Source: CAYRHN01 sp964424115 (lineage in GTDB: Bacteria > Chloroflexota > Anaerolineae > Anaerolineales > Anaerolineaceae). Taken from it: DNA of 64,000 nucleotides. This document shows, piece after piece, positions 1-7,777 of this stretch. The position numbers and the translations under genes are program-made. How positions within the stretch are numbered: position 1 is the first letter of the stretch; every line of letters begins with the position of its first letter. The stretch spans positions 124,001 through 188,000 of the forward strand of contig CAYRHN010000003.1 in NCBI GenBank assembly GCA_964424115.1, given 5' to 3'. The notes under the pieces are model-generated. The model saw only the letters and a program-made list of their open reading frames with translations. It searched no databases and was not told where the DNA came from.

Positions 1-2
1 CC

Positions 3-290
3 TTGCGCCACCGCATGGAAGAATCGCGCCTGGGCACGTTCACCGGCCTGCAGGTGGAGGATATCACGATCCATCTTTCTAGCCCGTGCGACGGGCATCG
101 CATGCAGGATATCCATTGGCCGGTGAATTGCCTGGTGGCTTCCATCCGGCGCGGCTCGCAACTGCTCATCCCGCACGGCGATACGCGCTTGCAGGTGGGG
201 GACGTGCTGGTGGTGGTGATGGAAGAAGCGGCGCGCGCCCAGATCCGGCAACTGACCGGAGCGGCAGAAGACGGCGGCGCGCTGGAATAA
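3..290 (+). CDS. TrkA-C (RCK_C) domain protein, C-terminal end (5' partial)
   Basis: This is the last ~95 codons of a gene that begins before the window. The fragment has the pattern of a TrkA-C (RCK_C) ligand-binding domain: alternating strands ending in the run GDTRLQVGDVLVVVMEE, which is the typical last strand of these domains. RCK_C domains sit at the cytoplasmic end of potassium transporters, CLC-type chloride channels and SLC13-like carriers, and gate transport in response to nucleotides or ions. Which transporter this one belongs to cannot be seen. It is followed by an 83-base gap with no gene before the next start, so it is probably the last gene of its operon. Confidence 0.7.
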   Translation: MRHRMEESRLGTFTGLQVEDITIHLSSPCDGHRMQDIHWPVNCLVASIRRGSQLLIPHGDTRLQVGDVLVVVMEEAARAQIRQLTGAAEDGGALE

Positions 291-373
291 GCTGCGGGGC
301 GCTTCTTAACCCATTAAAATCTGTTATAGTATATCTGTCCCTGTGATTTTCAAGCGAATAAAAGGAGGCGGAT

Positions 374-2815
374 ATGCAGCGCATCATTTGCTGTGCTTTG
401 ATCCTGGTTTTGGCAGGCCTGTGGCTGCCGGCGGAGCGTCCGGCACAAGCCGCGACAACCTACACGGTGACCAACACGCTGGACAGCGGGGCGGGTTCGC
501 TGCGCTATGCGATCAATTCGGCCAACGGCAACGCCGGCGCGGATACGATCGCATTTGCCATTCCCATGACCGACCCGGGCTGCGTTCCGGCGACGGGAGT
601 ATGTACGATCCATGTCAACAACATCTTGCTGGTGGCGGCGGATAATGCCGGGGTGACCATTGACGGCTACACCCAGCCCGGCGCGGCCTATGCCGCCGGC
701 ACCAGCCCGGCTTTGATCAAGATCGTCCTGGACGGGATAGGATTGGACACCGGCCAGACGTACAATGTGGCCGTCTTGGGGCTGAATTCCGGCCACAATG
801 TGGTGCGCGGGCTGTCGATCATCAACAGCCCCACCAACGGCATCGTGGTCAGCAAGGTGGGAACCACCGGTACGCCCAATTTCAACAGTATCAGCGGCAA
901 TTATATCGGCACCGACCCCGGCGGGACGGCCGACCGCGGCAATGCCTGGGACGGGGTCTTCCTGGGGGAGGGTTCTTACAGCACTGTGGTTGGCGGGCTC
1001 ACTCCGGCCAGCCGCAATATCATCTCTGGCAACGACATCGAGGGGGTGGGCATCTGGGGTACGATGACGGTCAGCAATTACGTCGTCGGGAACTATATCG
1101 GTGTGGATGCCAGCGGAAACACTGCCTTGCCCAACGTGACCAACGGCGTGCGTATTTACGGCGGCGCCAACCAAAACATTGTGGGCTGGGAAACCCCGGC
1201 CGGGCGCAATATCATCTCCGGTAACGGTTATTCCAACGTGCGCTTTGCCGGCGCAGGCACCAACCAGAACGGCCTGGCCAACAACTATATCGGCACCAAC
1301 GCCGCCGGCGACGCTGCCCTGGGCGGGCAGATCGGGGTCTATATCCTGGACGGCGCAGCCCAGAGCTTTATCGGCGGGAGCATCAGCGCAACCGGCAACC
1401 TGATCTCGGGCAATTCGAATTACGGCGTGATGGTGGAGGGGGACGCCACTCTGCTCACCTATATCTATGGCAACTGGATCGGGCTGAACGCGGCCGGCAC
1501 CACCGCGCTGCCGAACGGGACGCAGGGCGTGTTGATCTCCAATTCGTTGGGCGTTCAGATCGGCGGCCCGACCGCCATTATGCGCAACGTTATCTCCGGC
1601 AACGCCCATAACGGGATCGAGATCCACGGGACGAGCGCAACTTCCAACCAGGTGCGCAATAATTACATCGGCACCAACCCGGCCGGAGATGCGGCCATTC
1701 CCAACGGCTGGAACGGGGTGCTGCTCAGCGATGGGGCGCACGACAATATCATTGGCGGGGATAATATCGGCCAGGGCAACCTGATCTCCGGCAACACCAG
1801 CAGCGGGGTATCCATTTACGGCAGCGGGACGGCCAACAATAGCGTGTCGGGCAATCTGATCGGCCCGAACGCAGCTGGCGACCAGGCGCTCAGCAGCCAG
1901 GAAAAAGGAGTGTGGATCCATTACGGCGCGCAGTCCAACATCATTGGCGGAGATGACCTGGTCAGCGACGGCGTCACGCCGGGCACCTTCTCGCGCAATG
2001 TCATCTCCGGCAATACGTCGATGCAGGTCTATATCGAGGGCAGCGGCACCAACCTGAACCGGGTGACCGGCAACTACATCGGCAGCGACATCAGCGGAAT
2101 GAACGCCCTGACCGGAACGCTGGACGGTTCCTCGGGGGTGTACATTCAGAACGGCGCTTCAGAAAACATCATTGGGCGCTGTGATGAGACCGAGGGCAAC
2201 CTGATCTCCGGCAACAATGGGCACGGGCTGGCGATCGGCGAAGCGGGAGTGAACAACAATGCGGCGGCCTGCAACCTGATCGGGGTGGCCGCCGACATGG
2301 TTAGCCCGTTGGGGAATAACGGCCACGGGGTCTCCATGACCGGTATTTCCAGTAATAATTACATCGGACCGAGTAATACCATTGCCTATAACCAGATGGA
2401 CGGCGTGTTGGTGGTAGGCGCGGATGCCGACAACAACCAGATCACGCGTAACTCCATTTACAGCAACGCGGGAATCGGCATTTACCTGCTCTTCGGCGGC
2501 AACAACGATACGCCCGCGCCGGTGATCAGCGGGGCGACGCTGGGCAGCGCGCCGGGCGACGACGACACGGTCAGCGGGACGGCCTGCGCCTCCTGCCGGG
2601 TGGAGGTGTTTGCCAGCCCGACGGATGACGGCGAGGGGATGGCTTACGTGGGTTCGGTGACGGCTGGAGGGGATGGCTCGTTCACCCTCACGGCGGTCAC
2701 GCTGCCGTATGCCTGCCTGACCGCTACGGCTTACCGCACTGGCGACGGCACCTCCATGTTCTCGGCGGTGTATACCGCGCCGTTCTATTTCTATTATCTG
2801 CCCGCGATCCAATAA
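374..2815 (+). CDS. Secreted right-handed beta-helix repeat protein with LP-type C-terminal tail
   Basis: An 813-residue extracellular protein. Residues 1-26 form a signal peptide ending in AQAA. Then comes a TYTVTNTLDSGAGSLRYAI motif, typical of the N-terminal part of CSLREA-like/beta-helix surface proteins. The body is built from many imperfect repeats of roughly 60-70 residues with the pattern N-I-SGN followed by YIGT-N-G-A and GV-I-GA-N-IGG, which is the hallmark of a parallel beta-helix (pectin-lyase-like) fold. A short Ig-like segment with paired cysteines (CASCRV) follows near residue 725. The protein ends YFYYLPAIQ, a tail shared with three other secreted proteins in this window. An AAAGGAGG ribosome site precedes the ATG. 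No catalytic residues can be assigned; a surface adhesin or glycan-binding role is a guess. Confidence 0.85.
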   Translation: MQRIICCALILVLAGLWLPAERPAQAATTYTVTNTLDSGAGSLRYAINSANGNAGADTIAFAIPMTDPGCVPATGVCTIHVNNILLVAADNAGVTIDGYTQPGAAYAAGTSPALIKIVLDGIGLDTGQTYNVAVLGLNSGHNVVRGLSIINSPTNGIVVSKVGTTGTPNFNSISGNYIGTDPGGTADRGNAWDGVFLGEGSYSTVVGGLTPASRNIISGNDIEGVGIWGTMTVSNYVVGNYIGVDASGNTALPNVTNGVRIYGGANQNIVGWETPAGRNIISGNGYSNVRFAGAGTNQNGLANNYIGTNAAGDAALGGQIGVYILDGAAQSFIGGSISATGNLISGNSNYGVMVEGDATLLTYIYGNWIGLNAAGTTALPNGTQGVLISNSLGVQIGGPTAIMRNVISGNAHNGIEIHGTSATSNQVRNNYIGTNPAGDAAIPNGWNGVLLSDGAHDNIIGGDNIGQGNLISGNTSSGVSIYGSGTANNSVSGNLIGPNAAGDQALSSQEKGVWIHYGAQSNIIGGDDLVSDGVTPGTFSRNVISGNTSMQVYIEGSGTNLNRVTGNYIGSDISGMNALTGTLDGSSGVYIQNGASENIIGRCDETEGNLISGNNGHGLAIGEAGVNNNAAACNLIGVAADMVSPLGNNGHGVSMTGISSNNYIGPSNTIAYNQMDGVLVVGADADNNQITRNSIYSNAGIGIYLLFGGNNDTPAPVISGATLGSAPGDDDTVSGTACASCRVEVFASPTDDGEGMAYVGSVTAGGDGSFTLTAVTLPYACLTATAYRTGDGTSMFSAVYTAPFYFYYLPAIQ

Positions 2816-2826
2816 CAGGAGAGAAT

Positions 2827-2862
2827 CGGGGGTTTTTGGCATAATTACACCAAAAACCCCCG
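2827..2862 (+). terminator. Perfect 13-bp stem hairpin, terminator of the beta-helix gene
   Basis: The arm CGGGGGTTTTTGG (2827-2839) and its exact reverse complement (2850-2862) enclose a 10-base loop, 11 bases after the stop codon. There is no long T-run after the stem. The hairpin separates this gene from the two-component operon that follows. Confidence 0.7.
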
Positions 2863-2908
2863 GAAACTACTTGTATTTCTTAATCAATTCGGATATTATT
2901 TATCTTAT

Positions 2909-4213
2909 ATGATATTCCGTACAGATGATCCGTCCAACCCACCCTCCAGGAGCATTTTACGCGCCCGCTGGATCCTGATCATAGCAGTGATCGTCCTGGC
3001 GCTGCTGGATATTATTGAGCATTTGCTGGCTTACGGCGTGGTCGATCCACTGCTTTGGTTCAAAACAGCTGCCTATGCAGTCGTTTTTTATTTATTAGGC
3101 CTTGTACTGCTGCGCCCGCTGGAGCGCAGCGAGCGCAAGCGCGAGCAGATGGAGCAGATCGTGAAGCGCCAGGTGCAGCGCCTGCGCCAGCTCAGCGACG
3201 GCTCGGACACGCAGGGGGTGGAGCAGTACCTGGTGGAGATGCCGCGCGATTTCTTCCCGGCCGAGGAGGCCGTGCTATACCTGGGCGAGGAAGGCGCCCC
3301 GTACAACCGCGCCGCAGCCTGGACGCGGGAGGGGGTTCAGTCCACTTATCCGCAGGAGGAGAAGGTATGCCTGGTCTGCCGGGAAAATCCCGAGGTGGGG
3401 TTTCATGCCGTCCCGCCTGATCCCGAGGGCTGGCCCGACCGCCCCGGCTGGTTCAGTCTGCCGCTGCGCCTGGGCGACCAGCGCCTGGGCATGCTCTTCA
3501 TGCGCCTGCCCGACGGGTACGCGCCCCAACCGGAGACGGTGGCGCTGCTGGACAAGGCCGCCCTGGAGATCGCCTTTGCCGCCGACCGCGCCCGCATGCA
3601 GCAGCAGTTGGCCGCGGCGGCTGCGCACGACAGCCTCTCCCGGCGCGAGCTGGCCCGCGACCTGCACGATGTGTTGGGGCAGAATATCGCCTATTTGCGC
3701 ATGAAGCTGGAAGACCTGAGCGAAAATCAGGATGACACGCCCACGGGCGCCGACCTGCATCGCCTGGCCCAGATCGCGGGCGAATCTTACACCCAGGTGC
3801 GCCAGATGTTATTTGAATTGAACAAGCGCCCAGAAGAGACCTTTGAGCAGCAAATTGCCGCCTTGCTGCACGATGCGGCTCAACGCTGTCCGGTGAATTT
3901 CCACGTGGAGCAGCGCGGCAAGCCCTTTCCGCTCCGGCAGCAGGTCAGGCACGAGATGTTGTTCATTTGCCGCGAGGCCTTGAATAATATTGAAAAGCAC
4001 GTGTGCGGCGGGCCAGTGTGGGTGGCGCTGGAGTGGGGCGAGAGTAACCTGCGCCTGGTCATCCGCGATGAAGGCCCTGGTTTTGACCCGTCGCACGTCC
4101 CGGATGGACATTACGGCCTGCAGAACATGCACGAGCGGGCAGAGCTGGCCGGCGGCAGATTGCAGATCACCAGTGCGCCGGGGCAGGGGACAGCCGTGGA
4201 AGTGGTCGTTTGA
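2909..4213 (+). CDS. Sensor histidine kinase, NarL-type (HisKA_3)
   Basis: A 434-residue membrane kinase. Two hydrophobic segments lie near residues 21-43 and 50-70, followed by a short charged coiled stretch (ERSERKREQMEQ). Residues ~90-235 look like a divergent GAF-type sensor domain containing a CLVCRENPE motif whose two cysteines could sense redox or metal. The dimerization box is RRELARDLHDVLGQ, with phospho-acceptor His253, typical of the HisKA_3 family that partners LuxR-type regulators. The ATPase domain has an N-box (REALNNIEKH) and a G-box (DEGPGFDP, later GLQNMHERAE). The response regulator gene starts 22 bases downstream, and copper-handling genes follow. A copper or redox stimulus is therefore likely but is inferred from context only. 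Confidence 0.92.
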   Translation: MIFRTDDPSNPPSRSILRARWILIIAVIVLALLDIIEHLLAYGVVDPLLWFKTAAYAVVFYLLGLVLLRPLERSERKREQMEQIVKRQVQRLRQLSDGSDTQGVEQYLVEMPRDFFPAEEAVLYLGEEGAPYNRAAAWTREGVQSTYPQEEKVCLVCRENPEVGFHAVPPDPEGWPDRPGWFSLPLRLGDQRLGMLFMRLPDGYAPQPETVALLDKAALEIAFAADRARMQQQLAAAAAHDSLSRRELARDLHDVLGQNIAYLRMKLEDLSENQDDTPTGADLHRLAQIAGESYTQVRQMLFELNKRPEETFEQQIAALLHDAAQRCPVNFHVEQRGKPFPLRQQVRHEMLFICREALNNIEKHVCGGPVWVALEWGESNLRLVIRDEGPGFDPSHVPDGHYGLQNMHERAELAGGRLQITSAPGQGTAVEVVV

Positions 4214-4235
4214 AGGCGAAAGGGAAAATATATCG

Positions 4236-4892
4236 ATGAAGATTCTGGTTGTGGATGATCATATCTTGTTCTGCGAGGGATTGCTGGGGCTGTTGGGGCG
4301 GCAGCCGGATATCCAGGTGGTGGGCGAAGCAGGCAGCGTGAAGCAGGCAGTCGAGCAGGCCCGCCGCTTGAATCCGGAGGTGATCCTGATGGATTACAGC
4401 ATGCCGGACGGCACCGGGTTGGATGCGGCGCGGATGATCCTGGCTGAGCGCCCGGAAACGCAGATCATCCTGCTCACCATGCACGATGACGACGACCTGC
4501 TGCTGCAGGCAGTGCGGTTGGGGGTGAAGGGCTACCTGCTGAAGAACATCCCCACCAGCAAGCTGGTAGCCGCGGTGCGGGGAATGTTGAACGGCGAGGC
4601 GCCGCTCTCGCGCGAGATGACCGCCCGGCTGATGTCGCAGGTGGCGCACAGCGAGGGCGCCCTGGTGCGGGAGGAGACCAGTCCGCTCAACCAGCTCACC
4701 GCGCGCGAGATGGAGGTGCTGGGCGAGCTGGCCGGGGGGCTTTCCAACCAGGAGGTTGCACTCAAGCTGGTGGTGGCAGAGAACACGGTGCGCAACCATG
4801 TGCACAATATCCTGGATAAGCTGGGGCTGCGCAGCCGGCGCGAGGCGGCGGCGCTGGCCAGACGGTACGGAATTCAACCCAAAAAGGAGTGA
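4236..4892 (+). CDS. Response regulator, NarL/FixJ family (receiver + LuxR HTH)
   Basis: A 218-residue transcription regulator. The receiver domain (about 1-120) shows the acidic pair VVDD at residues 7-8, phospho-acceptor Asp53 in LMDYSMPDG, and Lys103 in KGYLLK. The C-terminal LuxR-type helix-turn-helix (about 150-215) contains LTAREMEVL and the recognition helix region NTVRNHVHNILDKLGL. The ATG at 4236 gives a proper receiver start; an upstream extension in the same frame overlaps the kinase gene and has no domain content. It forms a pair with the preceding kinase. Its stop codon lies 8 bases before the copC start, so it is probably co-transcribed with the copper genes it may control. Confidence 0.95.
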   Translation: MKILVVDDHILFCEGLLGLLGRQPDIQVVGEAGSVKQAVEQARRLNPEVILMDYSMPDGTGLDAARMILAERPETQIILLTMHDDDDLLLQAVRLGVKGYLLKNIPTSKLVAAVRGMLNGEAPLSREMTARLMSQVAHSEGALVREETSPLNQLTAREMEVLGELAGGLSNQEVALKLVVAENTVRNHVHNILDKLGLRSRREAAALARRYGIQPKKE

Positions 4893-4900
4893 AAGGTCAA

Positions 4901-5425
4901 ATGAAAAGAGCGTTGTTATTGGTAGGCATGATGCTGGCCTTGGTGGTCGGGGCAGTTTCTGCGCACGGCCTGGAGCCGGTCAAGTCCAGCCCGGAGGCGG
5001 GCAGCAAACTGGTCGACCCCCCGGCCGAGGTGCGGGTGTGGTTCGAGGAAGAGGTGGCGGTGGAGGGCAGCTCGCTGCGCGTGCTGGATTCCGGCGGCCA
5101 GCCGGTGGATCTGGGCGGCGGCGGGGTGGATTTGGATGATCCGCAGCGCGCCCAACTGGCGGTGAAACTACCCAAGCTCGGCCAGGGCGCGTACCAGGTG
5201 GAATGGCAGGTGAAATTGCTGGACGGCGACAGCAGCAGCGGCAGCTTTTGGTTTGGGGTGGGCGATGTGACAGTGCCGACCGCTGAGCCGGAAGGCGCGC
5301 CCGCCGAAACGACTGCGCCGGCGGGCGGGATCTCGCCTGTGGTATGGGCGATCCTGGCGATAGGGGTGGTGCTGGTCGGTATTGCGGCGGGGATATGGTT
5401 CGGCGCCCGGCGCAAGCAGGCCTGA
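4901..5425 (+). CDS. CopC-domain copper-binding protein, membrane anchored
   Basis: A 174-residue exported protein. After a signal peptide ending VSA, the mature chain would begin with His (HGLEPVKSSP), and an N-terminal histidine is a copper(II) ligand in CopC/PcoC proteins. The single beta-barrel CopC domain (about 25-125) is followed by a Pro/Thr/Ala-rich linker and a C-terminal membrane helix (ISPVVWAILAIGVVLVG) ending GARRKQA. The usual CopC motif Asp-x-His near the end of the domain reads DGD here, so one copper ligand seems to be replaced. A GTG at 4889 overlaps the previous gene. The ATG at 4901 has a closer GAAAGG ribosome site and a better signal peptide, so I chose it. Its 3' end overlaps the next gene by 31 bases. 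Confidence 0.85.
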   Translation: MKRALLLVGMMLALVVGAVSAHGLEPVKSSPEAGSKLVDPPAEVRVWFEEEVAVEGSSLRVLDSGGQPVDLGGGGVDLDDPQRAQLAVKLPKLGQGAYQVEWQVKLLDGDSSSGSFWFGVGDVTVPTAEPEGAPAETTAPAGGISPVVWAILAIGVVLVGIAAGIWFGARRKQA

Positions 5426-7128
5426 TCCTGCTGCTGGCGGCGATGCTGCTGGGCGGGATGGTCTTCCCGGCCCAGGCGCACGCCCGCCTGGTGCGCTCCG
5501 ACCCACCGGATAATGCGGTGTTGGCAGCCGCGCCGGAACAGGTACAGTTGTGGTTCAGCGAGAGCATCACGCCGGAATTGAGCGGCGCGCGCTTGCTGGA
5601 TTTGAACGGGCGCGAGGTGGCGGGCACGCGCATTCTGAGCGACCCGGCCCAGCCGGGCTGGATGGGTGTGGAACTGCCGCCGCTGGGCGAAGGGGTCTAT
5701 TCGCTGTCCTGGAAGGTCTTTTCGGGGGTGGATGGGCATTACAACCAGGGCGTGTTGGTGTTTGGGATCGGCGCGGGAGCGGATGTGAGCGCGGCACAGG
5801 GCGGGGCGGAGGGTGAGGCGCCCTCCTTGGGCGAGGCGACGGCGCGCTGGGTGAATTATTTGGGCCTGGCGGGGCTGACCGGCGCCCTGGGGGTCTGGCT
5901 GCTGGCGCGGCGCAGCGGAGACCCGGCAGCTCGGCGGAGGTTGGCGGGCTGGGCAGCGATCTGCGCCGGGGCAGCCTGGCTGGCAGGCTGGGGGCTGCTG
6001 GGCGGGCAACTGCAGGCGGCTTCCTCCATCGGGGCGCTGCTTGGCACGCGCTGGGGTGGATTGTGGTTGGCGCACCAGGGCATCTTGCTGGGGGCAGTTG
6101 GCGGCGCGCTCTGGCTGCGCCGGACGGAGTCGCGCGCGGCGCTGGTCAGCCTGATCGTGCTGGCGCTGGGGGCGCTGGCGGCCCAGGCGTTGAACAGCCA
6201 CGCCGCTGGAACGGAGTTTTCCGCCCTGGCGTCAGCGGTGGATGGGCTGCACCTGCTCTCGATTGGTTTGTGGGCGGGGGGCGTGCTGGCCCTGGCGGCG
6301 TTGGCGGTACGTCCGCGCCTGCTGAAGGCCGGGTTGGTGCGGCGCTTTACCCCGCTGGCAGTCCTGTACGTGGGGGGGACCCTGGCCAGCGGATTGTTCT
6401 CCAGCGCCCAGCAGGTGGCCTCGCTGGATGCGCTATTTTTCACCCCCTATGGGCAGATCTTGCTAGTGAAGGTGGGATTGGTGCTGCTGGTCGGCTTGCT
6501 GGGGTTGAAAAATATGCGCATAGCCGAACAATCAACTGATAAAGAATTTTTCTGGCGCTGGATCGCGGTGGAGGGCGGGCTGATGGCAGCGGTGCTGGCG
6601 CTGACCGGGCTGCTGACCGCATCAGCCCCGGCCAATACGATTGAATACCGCCTGGCAGGGGTACAGCAGCCGGAACTGCTCTCACAGCAGGTGGATGATC
6701 TGTTGATCTCGTTCTCAGCCCGTCCCAACCGGCCGGGGCAGAATATTTTCACCGTGCGCGCCAACAGCACGCTGCGCCCGGCGCCGGGGGAGATCCAGCG
6801 GGTGATCCTGCGCCTGCGCTATTTGGAACAGGACCTGGGCGAGGTGACGGTGGAGGCTGCGGCGGCGGGCGAGCCGGGCAAATTCCAGGCGGGTGAGAGC
6901 GCCTTCAGCCTGCCGGGGCGCTGGCAGGTGGAGGTGTTGGTGCGGCGCAAAGGCCTGCTGGACAGCACGGCTTCGTTCACGTGGGTGGTCTATCCACAGG
7001 GAGACCTGCCGCCGGTGCGCGTGGCGGCCTTTCCGCTGGGCTGGCTGGCGCTGCCGGGCGCGCTGCTGGTGCTGGCCGGGGCGGGATGGGGGCTGAAAAA
7101 GAAGTTAACCGCTGATAAACGCGAATGA
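5395..7128 (+). CDS. CopC-CopD fusion (YcnJ-like copper uptake/resistance protein)
   Basis: A 577-residue fusion. The signal peptide ends PAQA and the mature chain starts HARLVRSDPP, again with an N-terminal His. The CopC domain runs to about residue 125 and keeps the Asp-Gly-His motif (VDGHYNQG) that supplies further copper ligands. It is followed by a CopD-type membrane domain with about eight helices (about 145-415) and a periplasmic C-terminal domain (about 425-555) ending in one last helix. The architecture matches YcnJ/CopCD copper import proteins. The ATG at 5395 opens a clean signal peptide and overlaps copC by 31 bases, suggesting translational coupling. The last codons (KKLTADKRE) read through an intergenic repeat that supplies the stop, so the original 3' end may have been altered. 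Confidence 0.88.
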   Translation: MVRRPAQAGLILLLAAMLLGGMVFPAQAHARLVRSDPPDNAVLAAAPEQVQLWFSESITPELSGARLLDLNGREVAGTRILSDPAQPGWMGVELPPLGEGVYSLSWKVFSGVDGHYNQGVLVFGIGAGADVSAAQGGAEGEAPSLGEATARWVNYLGLAGLTGALGVWLLARRSGDPAARRRLAGWAAICAGAAWLAGWGLLGGQLQAASSIGALLGTRWGGLWLAHQGILLGAVGGALWLRRTESRAALVSLIVLALGALAAQALNSHAAGTEFSALASAVDGLHLLSIGLWAGGVLALAALAVRPRLLKAGLVRRFTPLAVLYVGGTLASGLFSSAQQVASLDALFFTPYGQILLVKVGLVLLVGLLGLKNMRIAEQSTDKEFFWRWIAVEGGLMAAVLALTGLLTASAPANTIEYRLAGVQQPELLSQQVDDLLISFSARPNRPGQNIFTVRANSTLRPAPGEIQRVILRLRYLEQDLGEVTVEAAAAGEPGKFQAGESAFSLPGRWQVEVLVRRKGLLDSTASFTWVVYPQGDLPPVRVAAFPLGWLALPGALLVLAGAGWGLKKKLTADKRE

Positions 7129-7150
7129 ACGCAGATAAGATCTTTATGTA
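7105..7150 (+). repeat. CAGAT-family intergenic repeat, overlapping the copCD stop
   Basis: The sequence TTAACCGCTGATAAACGCGA (7105-7124) followed by ATGAACGCAGATAAGAT is a copy of the TTAACCRCAGAT family seen at many gene ends in this window. The first ~24 bases are translated as the end of the CopCD protein. The remaining gap up to 7402 holds no convincing gene; it includes a GCGCAAAGACGCC stretch near 7234 that resembles the related AAGGCGCAAAG repeat. Confidence 0.6.
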
Positions 7151-7402
7151 AGCGCGGTGCCCTGCAAGGAGGAGCCGCCCGCCGGTAGTACCCGGCAACC
7201 GCTCCCTGGTACAACAAGGCGACGCCGTTTTTAGCGCAAAGACGCCGGGAGGCCGACCGAAAAAGGCTTTATCCCAGGGAATATTGGGTCAAATTCATAG
7301 TGGATATAAATAGTCCTTTTTTAGTCTTTTTAGTCCAGTTTGTTCTATGTGGGGGAAAATGAAAACCATTATGCTAAGGGTGCGCAAAGAACAGGTGCCT
7401 TT

Positions 7403-7753
7403 ATGTCCAATAAACGAGTTTTATTTATTGCATCAGAGCGATTGGCCGGGGGGGTGATTCATTCCATTTTTGCCGGCCAGGGGCAGTATGAGGCGGTTGA
7501 GATCCATCCAGCGGACTGCCGCGAGCTGGCGCGCGCCCTGCGTGAGCAGCAGGCGGATGTGGTGGTGGTGGACGAACAGAATCTGTTCTGCAACCAAAAG
7601 AATATTCTCGGATTGTTCTTGAACAACGATGCTCAGTGCAACCTGCCGGATTTCCGGCTGGTGGTGGTATCGATCGTCGACAACCGCGTGGCGGTCATAG
7701 AGCGCCGGGCGGTCCGTATCAACCAATTGGCAGATTTTTTTGCCGTTCTGTAG
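7403..7753 (+). CDS. Small degenerate receiver-like protein, unknown function
   Basis: A 116-residue cytoplasmic protein. The alternating pattern KRVLFIAS, then an EAVEIHP strand, then ADVVVVDEQ, then FRLVVVSIVDN resembles a CheY-like receiver fold. The acidic pair that binds magnesium is replaced by Ala-Ser and no conserved Lys is visible, so it is probably a pseudo-receiver that cannot be phosphorylated in the normal way. The ATG at 7403 was chosen because the upstream in-frame extension has no fold-like pattern. The gene lies 24 bases before the giant surface protein, which has its own strong ribosome site, so the two may be co-transcribed. A signalling or regulatory role for the downstream surface operon is possible but unproven. 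Confidence 0.65.
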   Translation: MSNKRVLFIASERLAGGVIHSIFAGQGQYEAVEIHPADCRELARALREQQADVVVVDEQNLFCNQKNILGLFLNNDAQCNLPDFRLVVVSIVDNRVAVIERRAVRINQLADFFAVL

Positions 7754-7777
7754 ATCAAACCCAAGGAGGTATTCAAG

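Noticed and set aside
350..1921. 523-codon - strand frame opposite the first beta-helix protein
   Set aside because: Repetitive composition simply reflects the repeats of the + strand beta-helix gene.
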